DNA of 64,000 nt from Pseudorhizobium pelagicum. Lineage in GTDB: Bacteria; Pseudomonadota; Alphaproteobacteria; Rhizobiales; Rhizobiaceae. This document shows, one piece after another, positions 1-8,632 of this stretch (position 1 is the stretch's first letter; each line of letters opens with the position of its first letter). The position numbers and the translations under genes were made by a program. The stretch is from contig JOKI01000006.1 of the NCBI GenBank assembly GCA_000722615.1, positions 149,557 through 213,556 on the forward strand. Reading direction: 5' to 3'. A model generated the notes under the pieces. The model was not told where the DNA came from, did no database searches, and worked only from the letters and a program-made list of their open reading frames with translations.

Positions 1-637
1 CATAGGTCAGCCCGAACTCGTCCTGCAGGTCGGCGAGCAAGTTCAGCACCTGTGCCTGGACCGAAAGATCGAGCGCGGAGACGGGCTCGTCGAGCACCAG
101 AAGCTTGGGGTTCAGCATCAGGGCGCGGGCGATCGCAATGCGCTGGCGCTGGCCGCCGGAGAACATGTGCGGGTAGCGGTTGAAGTGTTCCGGCCCCAGG
201 CCAACCTTGACCAGCATCTCGTTGGCGCGATCGCGACGTTCCGCGGACGACATGTCGGTGTTGATCAGCAGGGGCTCGCCCAGCACGTCGCCGATCTTCT
301 GGCGGGGATTGAGAGAGCCGTAGGGGTTCTGGAAGACGATCTGGACCTTCTGGCGCATTTCCTTGGTGAGATGGCCGGGGCGCGTGTCCGTCTTCTTGCC
401 GTCGATGATGAGATCGCCGCCGGTGGGCTCGTCGATGAAGGTCAGCATGCGGGCGAGCGTCGACTTCCCGCAGCCGGACTCGCCGACGATCGCCAGCGTC
501 TTGCCGCGCTCCAGCGCGAAGGAGACGCCCTTCACGGCATGGATGATCTTCTTGGGCTTGAACAGGCCGCCCGGCAGCTCGTAATCGCGCCGGATGTCGC
601 GGACCTCAAGCATGATGTTCGTGTCGTGGTCGGTCAT
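1..637 (-). CDS. dppF: Dipeptide-type ABC transporter ATP-binding protein (DppF/OppF-like), 3' end outside window
   Basis: This is the second ATPase of a peptide importer and energises uptake with the DppD-like partner. 212 residues are visible; the C-terminus lies beyond the window edge. Reading from the ATG at 637 there is a Walker A (GESGCGKST, about residues 52-60), an ABC signature (SGGQRQR) and a Walker B (LLVLDEP) followed by a SALD D-loop. The start codon overlaps the stop of the upstream ATPase gene (ATGA), the usual translational coupling in dpp/opp operons. Family assignment is firm. Substrate assignment (dipeptide, oligopeptide or other) is inference from the operon. Confidence 0.9.
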   Translation of the reverse strand, partial: MTDHDTNIMLEVRDIRRDYELPGGLFKPKKIIHAVKGVSFALERGKTLAIVGESGCGKSTLARMLTFIDEPTGGDLIIDGKKTDTRPGHLTKEMRQKVQIVFQNPYGSLNPRQKIGDVLGEPLLINTDMSSAERRDRANEMLVKVGLGPEHFNRYPHMFSGGQRQRIAIARALMLNPKLLVLDEPVSALDLSVQAQVLNLLADLQDEFGLTY

Positions 638-1488
638 ACGCGTGTTTCCGCTGGTTCAGGCGTGCCGTCGAAGAAGTCGGAAACGGTCGTCAGACGGTCG
701 CCGGTGGCATTTTCGGGTAGCGCCGCAAGCAGGGCCTTGGTGTAGTTGCTCTTCGGGTTCTCGAAGAGGGTCAGCACGTCGGCTTCCTCCATCTTCCGGC
801 CCTTGTACTGCACGATCACGCGGTCTGCAGTTTCGGCAACCACGCCCATGTCGTGGGTGATCATGATGAGGCCCATGCCGTTCCTGGCCTGGAGCGCCAT
901 CAGAAGATCGAGGATCTGCTTCTGGATGGTCACGTCGAGTGCCGTGGTCGGCTCGTCGGCGATCAGCAGTTTCGGATTGCAGGCAATCGCGATGGCGATC
1001 ATGACGCGCTGGCACTGGCCGCCGGACATCTGGTGCGGGAAGTGGTTCAGCCGCTCCTCCGGGTTTGGCAGGCCAACCTGGTTGAACAGTTCGATCGCAC
1101 GTGCCCGGCGGGCCTGCTTGTCGAGGCCGAGGTGGATGCGCAGCACCTCCTCGATCTGGAAGCCGACCGTGAAGCACGGGTTGAGGCTGGCGACAGGCTC
1201 CTGGAAGATCATCGCGATATCCTTGCCGATCAGCTTGCGCCGCTCGCCAGGGCTGATGTTCTGGATGTCGCGGCCTTCGAAGAGCATGCGGTCGGCGGTG
1301 ATCTTCGCCGTCCAGGGGAGAAGCCCCATGACGGCCAGCATGGCAACGGACTTGCCGGAGCCGGATTCACCGACGATGGCCAGAACTTCACCGGAGTTGA
1401 CGGAAACGGACACGCCATCAACGGCGCGGAACCAGCCGGACGACGTCTCGAACTCGACCGTCAGATTGTCGATTTGCAGAAGCGCCAT
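634..1488 (-). CDS. dppD: Dipeptide-type ABC transporter ATP-binding protein (DppD-like)
   Basis: First ATPase of the peptide importer, 284 aa. Walker A is at residues 40-47 (GESGSGKS), the signature MSGGQ at about 154-158, and Walker B (LLIADEP) at about 174-180, followed by TTALD. It starts one base after the DppC-like permease gene ends and overlaps the next ATPase gene by four bases, so the genes are translated as one unit. DppD/OppD proteins are often longer, with a C-terminal cysteine cluster; this one ends soon after the nucleotide-binding domain. It acts on the cytoplasmic face of the inner membrane. Confidence 0.9.
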   Translation of the reverse strand: MALLQIDNLTVEFETSSGWFRAVDGVSVSVNSGEVLAIVGESGSGKSVAMLAVMGLLPWTAKITADRMLFEGRDIQNISPGERRKLIGKDIAMIFQEPVASLNPCFTVGFQIEEVLRIHLGLDKQARRARAIELFNQVGLPNPEERLNHFPHQMSGGQCQRVMIAIAIACNPKLLIADEPTTALDVTIQKQILDLLMALQARNGMGLIMITHDMGVVAETADRVIVQYKGRKMEEADVLTLFENPKSNYTKALLAALPENATGDRLTTVSDFFDGTPEPAETRV

Positions 1489-1489
1489 G

Positions 1490-2413
1490 TCAGGACCTCT
1501 TCAGTTTGGGGTCGAGCGCGTCGCGCAGGCCATCGCCCATCAGGTTGATGGCCAGGACGGTGATCAGGATCGCGAGGCCCGGGAAGGTGACGACCCACCA
1601 GGCGCGCAGGATGAATTCGCGGGCTTCGGCGAGCATCGTGCCCCATTCCGGTGCCGGCGGCTGGGCGCCCATGCCGAGAAAGCCGAGTGCTGCCGCATCC
1701 AGGATCGCGTTCGAGAAGGAGAGCGTCGCCTGGACGATCAGCGGTGCCGTGCAGTTCGGCAGGATCGTCTTGAACATCAGCCGCAGCGGACCTGCGCCGG
1801 CCAGACGCGAGGCCGTCACATAGTCGCGGGACTTTTCGGTCATCACCGCGGCGCGCGTCAGGCGCACGAAGTGCGGCTGCAGCACGAGGGCGATGGCGAT
1901 CATGCCGTTGATCAGCCCGGGTCCGAGGATGGCAACGAGCACCAGGGCCAGCAGCAGCGACGGGAAGGCAAGGATGATATCCATCAGCCGCATGATGACG
2001 GTGTCGATCCAGCCGCGATAGTAGCCGGCGATGACGCCGATGAGGATGCCGCTGGTCAGCGAGAGGGTGGTCACGAAGACGCCGATGAACAGCGAGTATT
2101 GCGCGCCGTAGATCAGCCGCGACAGGATATCGCGGCCCACCGGATCGGTGCCGAGCAGATAGGTGAAGCTGCCGCCTTCCATCCAGACCGGCGGCATGAG
2201 AACGGCGTCGCGGTATTGTTCGAACGGCGAATGCGGCGCGATCAGCGGCGCAAAGATGGCCGTCAGCACAAGCGCCACGAAGACGTAGAGCCCGATGACG
2301 GCACCGCGGTTTTCGGAGAAGTAGAACCAGAAATCCTTGAGCATCCGGCGGCGCAGTGCCGCGCTCGACAGGACTTCCGGGGAGTTGTCGATATCAGGGA
2401 TAGTATCGGCCAT
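1490..2413 (-). CDS. dppC: Peptide ABC transporter permease (DppC-like)
   Basis: Inner-membrane permease, 307 aa. After a soluble N-terminus there is a first membrane helix at about residues 38-57 (GAVIGLYVFVALVLTAIFAP), then the BPD_transp_1 domain with about five further helices. The cytoplasmic EAA-like loop that contacts the ATPase is near GFLGMGAQPPAPEWG. It follows the DppB-like permease gene after an 11-base gap and is followed directly by the ATPase genes. This gene order (substrate-binding protein, B, C, D, F) is the standard one for the dipeptide/nickel family. The exact substrate cannot be read from the sequence. Confidence 0.9.
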   Translation of the reverse strand: MADTIPDIDNSPEVLSSAALRRRMLKDFWFYFSENRGAVIGLYVFVALVLTAIFAPLIAPHSPFEQYRDAVLMPPVWMEGGSFTYLLGTDPVGRDILSRLIYGAQYSLFIGVFVTTLSLTSGILIGVIAGYYRGWIDTVIMRLMDIILAFPSLLLALVLVAILGPGLINGMIAIALVLQPHFVRLTRAAVMTEKSRDYVTASRLAGAGPLRLMFKTILPNCTAPLIVQATLSFSNAILDAAALGFLGMGAQPPAPEWGTMLAEAREFILRAWWVVTFPGLAILITVLAINLMGDGLRDALDPKLKRS

Positions 2414-2424
2414 GGATGATCCTC

Positions 2425-3429
2425 CTAGTGCCGGATACGCGGGTTGATCAGGCCGTAGAGCAGATCAACAATGAGATTGACGAACATGATGATCGCCGCG
2501 ATCAGCAACAGACCGCCCTGGATGACAGGGTAGTCGCGCCGGAAGACGCTATCGACCATCCATTTGCCGATGCCCGGCCAGGAGAAGATCGTTTCGGTCA
2601 GGATGGCGCCGGCGAGCATGACGCCGATCTGCAGCCCGATCGTGGTGATCACCGGGATCATCGCGTTGCGCAGCGCGTGGATGCCGACAACGCGGAAGGG
2701 CGAGAGGCCCTTGGCGCGTGCCGTCCGAACGTAGTCCTCAGACAGCACTTCCAGCATCGCCGACCGCGTCTGGCGCGCAATCACCGCAAGCGGGATGGTG
2801 GCGAGCACGATCGACGGCAGCGCAAGATGGCTGAGCGCCGAGGTGAAGGCACCCTTCTGGCCCGACAGCAGCGAGTCGATCAGCATGAAGCCGGTCACGG
2901 GCGGGAAGTAGAACAGGAGCGAGATGCGTCCCGACACCGGCGTCCACTGCAGGATCCCGGAGAACAGGATGATCAGCAGCAGGCCCCACCAGAAGATCGG
3001 CATGGAATATCCGACCAGGGCAATACCCATCAGCGACTGGTCGAAGAACGAACCTCGCTTGATGGCCGCGATGACGCCGGCCGGAATGCCGATGACGATG
3101 GCGAGGATGATCGCACAGAGGGACAATTCCACGGTCGCCGGAAAGAGCGCCATGAACTGATCGAGGATAGGTGTCTTCGATACGATCGAAGATCCGAAGT
3201 CGCCCGTCATCACGCCACCGAGGTAGTCGAAATACTGGACGACCAGCGGTCGGTCCATGCCGAGCTGCTGGCTGATCTGGGCATGGCGTTCGGGAGACAT
3301 GACCCGCTCACCCGAAAGGAGCGCGACGGGATCCCCCGGCAGAAGCCGGATGAAGGAGAAAGCAATGATGGAGACCCCGATGAAAGTCGGGATCAGGACG
3401 GCGAAACGCCGCAGGAGAAAGCCGAACAT
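2425..3429 (-). CDS. dppB: Peptide ABC transporter permease (DppB-like)
   Basis: Inner-membrane permease, 334 aa. The N-terminal helix (MFGFLLRRFAVLIPTFIGVS) and the following RLLPGDPV segment are typical of DppB/OppB N-termini. Further hydrophobic segments follow, with a conserved cytoplasmic loop around DYVRTARAKGLSP, where the family EAA motif interacts with the ATPases. It lies about 150 bases downstream of the substrate-binding protein gene, with a stable hairpin in the gap that may lower its expression relative to the binding protein. Confidence 0.9.
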   Translation of the reverse strand: MFGFLLRRFAVLIPTFIGVSIIAFSFIRLLPGDPVALLSGERVMSPERHAQISQQLGMDRPLVVQYFDYLGGVMTGDFGSSIVSKTPILDQFMALFPATVELSLCAIILAIVIGIPAGVIAAIKRGSFFDQSLMGIALVGYSMPIFWWGLLLIILFSGILQWTPVSGRISLLFYFPPVTGFMLIDSLLSGQKGAFTSALSHLALPSIVLATIPLAVIARQTRSAMLEVLSEDYVRTARAKGLSPFRVVGIHALRNAMIPVITTIGLQIGVMLAGAILTETIFSWPGIGKWMVDSVFRRDYPVIQGGLLLIAAIIMFVNLIVDLLYGLINPRIRH

Positions 3430-3524
3430 AGGAAACCTTCTGTGTCCTTGAGCCGCGGCAGGTGTTGGACCCTACTCGTGGCGCTTGAAGTGGTTTCACT
3501 TCATTTTTTCTGGGCTCATAAAGC

Positions 3525-3561
3525 AAATGCCGCGGGAAACGCAACGCGTCCCGCGGCATTT
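3525..3561 (-). terminator. Hairpin between dppA and dppB, probable partial terminator
   Basis: A perfect 13-bp inverted repeat (3525-3537 with 3549-3561, 11-base loop) lies just after the stop codon of the substrate-binding protein gene. On the minus strand the 3' arm ends in TTT and continues GCTTTATG, so the U-run is short. Such hairpins commonly stabilise the 3' end of the binding-protein message or terminate part of the transcripts. The role is inferred; the hairpin is seen directly. Confidence 0.6.
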
Positions 3562-3578
3562 TCGTCAACTAGGCACGA

Positions 3579-5174
3579 TTACTCGGCGATATCGACGTTT
3601 TCGAAGGTGAAATCACCCAGCGGGCTCTGAACGAAGCCGCTGACTTCCTTGCGCATCGGAACGATGGACAGCGAGTGATCGACCGTTGCCCACGGAGCTT
3701 CGCGCTTGAAGACAACCTGTGCCTCTTCGTAGAGCTTGGTGCGCTCTGCCTGGTCGGATGTGACCTTGGCCTTCTTCACCAGCGCATCGAATTCCTCGTT
3801 GCACCACTGGGCGCGGTTGTTGCCACCGACCGCATTGCAGCCGAGCAGCGTGTCGAGGAAATTGTCCGGGTCGCCGTTGTCGCCGGTCCAGCCGAGCATG
3901 ACAGCGCCGTCGCGATCCTTGGCCTTCGAGCGGTCGAGGTATTCGGCCCATTCGTAGGATACGATCTCGACGGTGACGCCGATCTTTGCGAAGTCGTCCT
4001 GGATGATTTCAGCGGCGCGACGTGCATTGAGCATGTACGGACGCGAGACGGGCATTGCCCAGACCTTCATGGACAGGTTTTCGACGCCTGCATCCTGAAG
4101 CATCTTCTTGGCAGCGTCGAGGTCGTAGGCATCTTCCTCAACGGCGTCGTTGTAGGACCACATGGTTGGCGGGATCGGGTTCTTGGCTGGTGTCGCCATG
4201 CCCTGGAAGACCGCATCGACGATGGCTTCCTTGTTGATCGCCTTGTTCAGCGCCTTGCGGACCTCGACCTTGTCGAACGGAGCCTGCGTGGTGTTGTAGG
4301 CGAGGTAGGCGACGTTCAGGCCTTCCTGTTCCATCACCGTCAGGGTGTCGTCGGACCGCATGGTTTCGACGTCGGCTGCGTTCGGGTAAGGCATCAGGTG
4401 GCATTCGCCAGCCTTCAGCTTCTGGTAGCGAACGGCGGCATCGGTGGTGATGGCGAAGACCAGGTCGTCGATCTTCGGTGCGCCACCCCAGTAGTCGGCG
4501 TTCTTCGCGTAGCGGATGACGGCATCCTGCTGGTAGGCGATGAAGGAGAACGGACCGGTGCCGAGCGGCATCTGGTTCAGCTGCTCCATGGTGCCGTCGG
4601 CCTGCAGCTTGTCGGCATATTCCTTGGACATGATCGATGCAAAAGGCATCGCCAGGTTGGCGAGGAACGGGGCTTCCGGACGGTTGAGTACGAACTTGAC
4701 CGTCATGTCGTCGACCTTTTCGATCGACTTGATCAGTTCCGGGAAGCCCATGCCGGCGGCATATTCCCAGGATGCGCCAGCAACGTACTGGTTCCAGGGG
4801 TTTTCCGCGTTGATCTGGCGGTCGATGGAGAACACGACGTCATCCGCATTGAGCTCGCGGCTCGGCGTGAAGAACTCGGTCGTGTGGAACTTGACGCCCG
4901 GGCGCAGCTTGAAGGTGTACTCGGTGCCGTCCTCGGAGACCGTCCAGCTTTCGGCAAGACCTGCAACCGGCTTCGTGGTGCCCGGCTCGAATTCGAGCAG
5001 GCGGCTGTAGATCGGATGCGCGGACGCGTCGAAGGTCGTGCCGGCGGTGTAGAGACCGGGGTCGAATCCTTCCGGAGAGCCTTCCGAGCAATAGACGAAT
5101 GTCTTGGCGCTTGCGCCGCTTGCGAAGAAGGTTGCCGACAGCAGCGCTGCGGCAATGGCGAACTTGTGTTTCAC
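3579..5174 (-). CDS. dppA: Peptide ABC transporter periplasmic substrate-binding protein (DppA-like, SBP_bac_5)
   Basis: 531-aa periplasmic protein that delivers the ligand to the DppBC-like permeases. Residues 1-23 form a classic Sec signal peptide (MKHKF, hydrophobic core, cleavage after ASA). The mature protein opens with FVYCSEGSPEGFDPGLY and has the family block around KLRPGVKFH. The C-terminal lobe carries GWTGDNGDPDNFLDTLLGC, a region matched in dipeptide-binding proteins. It is the first gene of the transporter operon; its promoter should lie in the roughly 500 bases upstream, which separate it from a divergent amidohydrolase gene. A peptide ligand is likely; heme or delta-aminolevulinate, known for some DppA proteins, is also possible. 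Confidence 0.9.
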   Translation of the reverse strand: MKHKFAIAAALLSATFFASGASAKTFVYCSEGSPEGFDPGLYTAGTTFDASAHPIYSRLLEFEPGTTKPVAGLAESWTVSEDGTEYTFKLRPGVKFHTTEFFTPSRELNADDVVFSIDRQINAENPWNQYVAGASWEYAAGMGFPELIKSIEKVDDMTVKFVLNRPEAPFLANLAMPFASIMSKEYADKLQADGTMEQLNQMPLGTGPFSFIAYQQDAVIRYAKNADYWGGAPKIDDLVFAITTDAAVRYQKLKAGECHLMPYPNAADVETMRSDDTLTVMEQEGLNVAYLAYNTTQAPFDKVEVRKALNKAINKEAIVDAVFQGMATPAKNPIPPTMWSYNDAVEEDAYDLDAAKKMLQDAGVENLSMKVWAMPVSRPYMLNARRAAEIIQDDFAKIGVTVEIVSYEWAEYLDRSKAKDRDGAVMLGWTGDNGDPDNFLDTLLGCNAVGGNNRAQWCNEEFDALVKKAKVTSDQAERTKLYEEAQVVFKREAPWATVDHSLSIVPMRKEVSGFVQSPLGDFTFENVDIAE

Positions 5175-5672
5175 GGGCTTTCTCCCAGTTAGGCGGTCCG
5201 GATGTTACCGGTCCCGCCGATACTACATCGATACGCGCTCTGTGCACGCACGTCGTCCTTTGGCTCATCGCCAGCCTGCCGTGACCTTGCCCGGGCAGAT
5301 GTCGACTTCGCCTGATCGAGGCCGTCGCCGGATTTCCTTCCGACGTCCTCGCATTCCAACCCGTGGCGGCTTCCCACCCCGGGTTTCAACTGGCTGCCTT
5401 ATCTTAGAAGAAAATCCTTCAGTTGCGCAGAAAATCTCAGAATCTTGTCACAAGGGCACCCTTCCGCGAAAATTGCGCGCAGGCAGCGGCGGCGGAGAAT
5501 AGCGAATAAGTCGTACTTGTCGAGATGCCTCCGGCGCATCGACGACAGGAGAACAAGCAAGACACCGCGACGACCGTCGCGGTGTCACATTTTGCAGAAG
5601 CGGCGGTTTGCGGCGACCGCTGAATGGCGCTACGGTCGGCCATCTGTGCGTTGCAGCAAAGGGCAGGATTTC
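5175..5672. other. Divergent intergenic region, dppA / amidohydrolase
   Basis: About 500 bases between two divergent genes, with no convincing coding region. There is an A/T-richer patch at about 5400-5455, a likely promoter neighbourhood, and an 11-bp perfect hairpin at 5560-5585. No confident -35/-10 pair was recognised. Confidence 0.5.
5560..5585. repeat. Perfect inverted repeat, 11-bp stem, 4-base loop
   Basis: GACACCGCGAC (5560-5570) pairs with GTCGCGGTGTC (5575-5585). It lies about 90 bases before the amidohydrolase start. On the plus strand ACATTTTG follows, a weak U-run, so it could be a terminator remnant, an attenuator or an operator. It is seen directly; function unknown. Confidence 0.5.
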
Positions 5673-7106
5673 ATGACAGCAGGGACTTCCAATCAACCAC
5701 CGGTCTGGGATGTGGTCGAAGCAAGGAAGGAGGATTTCATCCATCTCAGCGACCGTGTCTGGGAGACGCCGGAAACCTGCTACATGGAAACGAAGTCTGC
5801 GGCGGCACATCGAGAGATGCTGCAGGCCGAGGGCTTCCGGATCACCGACAATGTCGCGGGCATTCCGACGGCCCTCATCGGCGAGGCTGGAGAAGGCGGC
5901 CCGGTGATTGCCTTCCTCGGCGAATACGATGCCCTCGCCGGCCTCAGCCAGACGGCGGGCGCGACACGTCACGAACCGCTGACGGCCGGCGCCAACGGTC
6001 ACGGCTGCGGCCACAACCTGCTTGGCTCGGCTTCGCTTCTGGCGGCGACGGCGCTCAAGGAATGGCTCGAGCAGACGGGAACTCCCGGCCGCGTCCGCTA
6101 CTACGGATGCCCGGCCGAAGAGGGCGGCGCGGCCAAGGCCTTCATGGTGCGCGCCGGCGCCTTCGACGACGTCGACATCGCGATCAGCTGGCACCCCAGC
6201 AATTTCGCCGGCGTGCAGCGGGAGACCTCGCTGGCAAACTGCCGCATCGACTTCGAATTCACCGGTCGATCGTCCCACGCAGCGGCCGTTCCGGAGCTCG
6301 GGCGAAGCGCGCTCGACGCGGTCGAACTGATGAGCGTCGGCGTCAACTACATGCGCGAGCACATGCCGTCCGATTGCAGGATCCATTACGCCATTCTCGA
6401 TGCAGGTGGCATTTCGCCCAACGTCGTGCAGGGATACGCGAAGGTCCGCTACGTGGTCCGTTCGCCGGATCTGGCCGGCCTGCTGACGCTGATCGAGCGG
6501 GTGAAGAAGGTCGCCGAAGGCGCGGCGCTGATGACCGAGACAACGGTCAAGAGCACGATCCTGGCCGGCGTCTCCAACCTTGTCGTCAACACGCCGCTGA
6601 TGGATACCATGCAGGGGATCTGGGAAAGCCTCGGACCACCGGCCTACGACGAGGCCGATCTGGCCTTTGCCCGCGACATCCGCGCGACGCTGACACCGCA
6701 GGATATTGCCGCCAGCTGGAACCAGGAGCGGCTGGAGCAGAGGGACGTGCCGCTCGCCGACTTCATCCTGCCGCCGCACAACGAGGTTCGGCAGATGGGC
6801 GGCTCGACGGATGTCGGCGATGTCAGCTGGGTCGTTCCCACGGTGCAGGCCTATGGGCCTACGCTTGCTATCGGCACGCAGCTTCATACCTGGCAGGTGG
6901 TATCGCAGGGCCAGAGCCCGCTGGCGCACAAGGGCATGGTGGCAACGGCCAAGGTGATGGCGGCGACCGGAATGGCTGCGCTGCAGAACCCGGACCTGCG
7001 CGAGGCGGCCTGGGCAGACCTCAAGCGCCGCCACAGGGGGCAGGTCTACCAAAGCCCGATTCCCGAGGGCGCCGAACCGCCCGTTGCGGCCATGACCGCG
7101 AAGTAG
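5673..7106 (+). CDS. M20-family amidohydrolase, p-aminobenzoyl-glutamate hydrolase subunit B-like (AbgB)
   Basis: 477-aa metal-dependent amidohydrolase. The ATG at 5673 is chosen because the protein then begins a few residues before the conserved part (WDVVEARKEDFIHLSDRVW), as in AbgB; the upstream in-frame extension has no family resemblance. Metal-ligand motifs of the M20D group are visible: GEYDAL, then GHGCGHNLLG, then CPAEEGG, with a dimerisation-domain GRSSHAA block. AbgB-type enzymes cleave p-aminobenzoyl-glutamate or related amides; some members act on dipeptides. It is divergent from a peptide importer and is followed by an aminotransferase, which suggests import and breakdown of a peptide-like or acyl-amino-acid compound. 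The substrate is inference. Confidence 0.85.
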   Translation: MTAGTSNQPPVWDVVEARKEDFIHLSDRVWETPETCYMETKSAAAHREMLQAEGFRITDNVAGIPTALIGEAGEGGPVIAFLGEYDALAGLSQTAGATRHEPLTAGANGHGCGHNLLGSASLLAATALKEWLEQTGTPGRVRYYGCPAEEGGAAKAFMVRAGAFDDVDIAISWHPSNFAGVQRETSLANCRIDFEFTGRSSHAAAVPELGRSALDAVELMSVGVNYMREHMPSDCRIHYAILDAGGISPNVVQGYAKVRYVVRSPDLAGLLTLIERVKKVAEGAALMTETTVKSTILAGVSNLVVNTPLMDTMQGIWESLGPPAYDEADLAFARDIRATLTPQDIAASWNQERLEQRDVPLADFILPPHNEVRQMGGSTDVGDVSWVVPTVQAYGPTLAIGTQLHTWQVVSQGQSPLAHKGMVATAKVMAATGMAALQNPDLREAAWADLKRRHRGQVYQSPIPEGAEPPVAAMTAK

Positions 7107-7197
7107 CGCCCAGAGACCATATCGTCTCATTCAGAGGCTGACGCGTGCCGCGCGTCGGTCTATGAGTGGGCGGCCGATCCAGCAAGGAGACGAACCC

Positions 7198-8556
7198 GTG
7201 ACCGTACAGCCCAATTCCGTCGAGGCCCGCGACCAGGCCTACCAGCTGCACTCCTACACGAATGCGCGTGCGCTCGAGCGAGACGGAGCACTGGTGATCG
7301 AACGTGGCGAAGGCGTCCATGTCTACGACAACAACGGCAAGCAGTATATCGAGGCGATGTCCGGTCTCTGGAGCGTGGCCGTCGGCTTCGGCGAGAAGCG
7401 ACTGGTCGAGGCCGCCACGCGGCAGATGTCGAAGCTGCCCTACTACCACACCTTTACGGGGCGGACGCATGGTCCTTCTGTCGATCTGGCCGAGAAGCTG
7501 ATCCAGATGGCGCCGGTGCCGATGTCGAAGGTCCATTTCACCAATTCCGGATCGGAGGCCAACGATACGGCCCTGAAGATGATCTGGTACCGGTCGAACG
7601 CGCTCGGCAAGCCGGAAAAGAAGAAGATCATCTCGCGCATCAAGGGCTATCACGGCGTCACCATCGCCAGTGCCAGCCTGACGGGGCTGCCGAACAACCA
7701 TCGGTCCTTCGACCTGCCGCTCGCTGGCATCTTCCACACGACCTGCCCGCACTACCGGGTATTCGCCCAGGAGAATGAGACGGAAGAGGCCTTCGTCGCC
7801 CGTTGTGCCCAGGACCTCGAGGATCTCATCCTGCGCGAGGGGCCGGAGACGGTTGCCGCCTTCATCGGCGAGCCCGTGATGGGGGCCGGTGGCGTGATCG
7901 TCCCTCCTGCCGGTTACTGGGAAGCCATTCAGACGGTGCTGCGCAAATACGACATCCTGCTCATCGCCGACGAGGTGATCTGCGGCTTCGGACGTACCGG
8001 TGAAATGTTCGGCACCCAGACATTCGGACTGCAGCCGGACATCATGACGCTCTCCAAGCAGCTGTCGTCGTCCTACCAGCCGATTTCCGCTTTGCTCATC
8101 AACGAGAAGGTCTATGAGCCGCTTGCCGACGAGTCGGCGAAGATCGGCACCTTCGGCCATGGCTATACCGCGAGCGGACATCCGGTCGCGGCTGCCGTTG
8201 CGCTCGAAAACCTCGCGATCATCGAGGAGCGCGACCTCGTCGGCAATGCGCGGACGCTGAGCCCCCTGTTCCTCAAGCGGCTGAAAGCACTCGAAAGCCA
8301 TCCGATTGCCATCGAGGCCCGCGGGGTCGGTCTCATCGGTGCGCTGGAACTGAAGCCGCGGGACGGCTTTGCCCTCGGCCAGCTCGGACCGAAGTTCGCC
8401 GCCCTGATGCTCGAGAAGGGCGTGATCGGTCGGGCGATCGGCGACAGCATTGCGCTCTGCCCGCCGCTGATCATCGACGAGCATCAGATCGGCACGATCT
8501 TCGATACGTTCGAGGCCTCGCTGGACGCTTTCCAGGCGCAACTCGAGTCCGCATGA
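7198..8556 (+). CDS. Class III PLP-dependent aminotransferase (omega-aminotransferase type)
   Basis: Transfers an amino group from an amine or omega-amino acid, usually to pyruvate or another oxo-acid. Start: GTG at 7198, preceded by AAGGAGA at 7184-7190 with 7-base spacing, which decides against the ATG at 7162. From this start the protein is 452 aa. It shows the PLP phosphate-binding NSGSEAND (about 117-124), YHG (151-153), the ADEV aspartate (D258) and the Schiff-base lysine in TLSKQLS (K287). It lies 91 bases after the amidohydrolase gene and is probably co-expressed with it. Similar proteins are annotated as beta-alanine/pyruvate or diaminopelargonic-acid-like transaminases; the sequence alone does not choose. 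Confidence 0.85.
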   Translation: MTVQPNSVEARDQAYQLHSYTNARALERDGALVIERGEGVHVYDNNGKQYIEAMSGLWSVAVGFGEKRLVEAATRQMSKLPYYHTFTGRTHGPSVDLAEKLIQMAPVPMSKVHFTNSGSEANDTALKMIWYRSNALGKPEKKKIISRIKGYHGVTIASASLTGLPNNHRSFDLPLAGIFHTTCPHYRVFAQENETEEAFVARCAQDLEDLILREGPETVAAFIGEPVMGAGGVIVPPAGYWEAIQTVLRKYDILLIADEVICGFGRTGEMFGTQTFGLQPDIMTLSKQLSSSYQPISALLINEKVYEPLADESAKIGTFGHGYTASGHPVAAAVALENLAIIEERDLVGNARTLSPLFLKRLKALESHPIAIEARGVGLIGALELKPRDGFALGQLGPKFAALMLEKGVIGRAIGDSIALCPPLIIDEHQIGTIFDTFEASLDAFQAQLESA

Positions 8557-8632
8557 TGCTAAGCCATCGGCCGCAAGCCAAGTGCAGGGCGGCCGATTGC
8601 TGTCGCGGAAGTCAAACCTATGTTGCGGCGTC

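Noticed and set aside
746-2419. 557-codon open frame on the plus strand
   Set aside because: Antisense to dppD and dppC; Gln/Asp/Arg/His-rich composition without structure.
5445-5672. N-terminal extension of the AbgB-like protein
   Set aside because: 76 codons of basic low-quality sequence before the family start; includes the 5560-5585 hairpin, more consistent with a leader.
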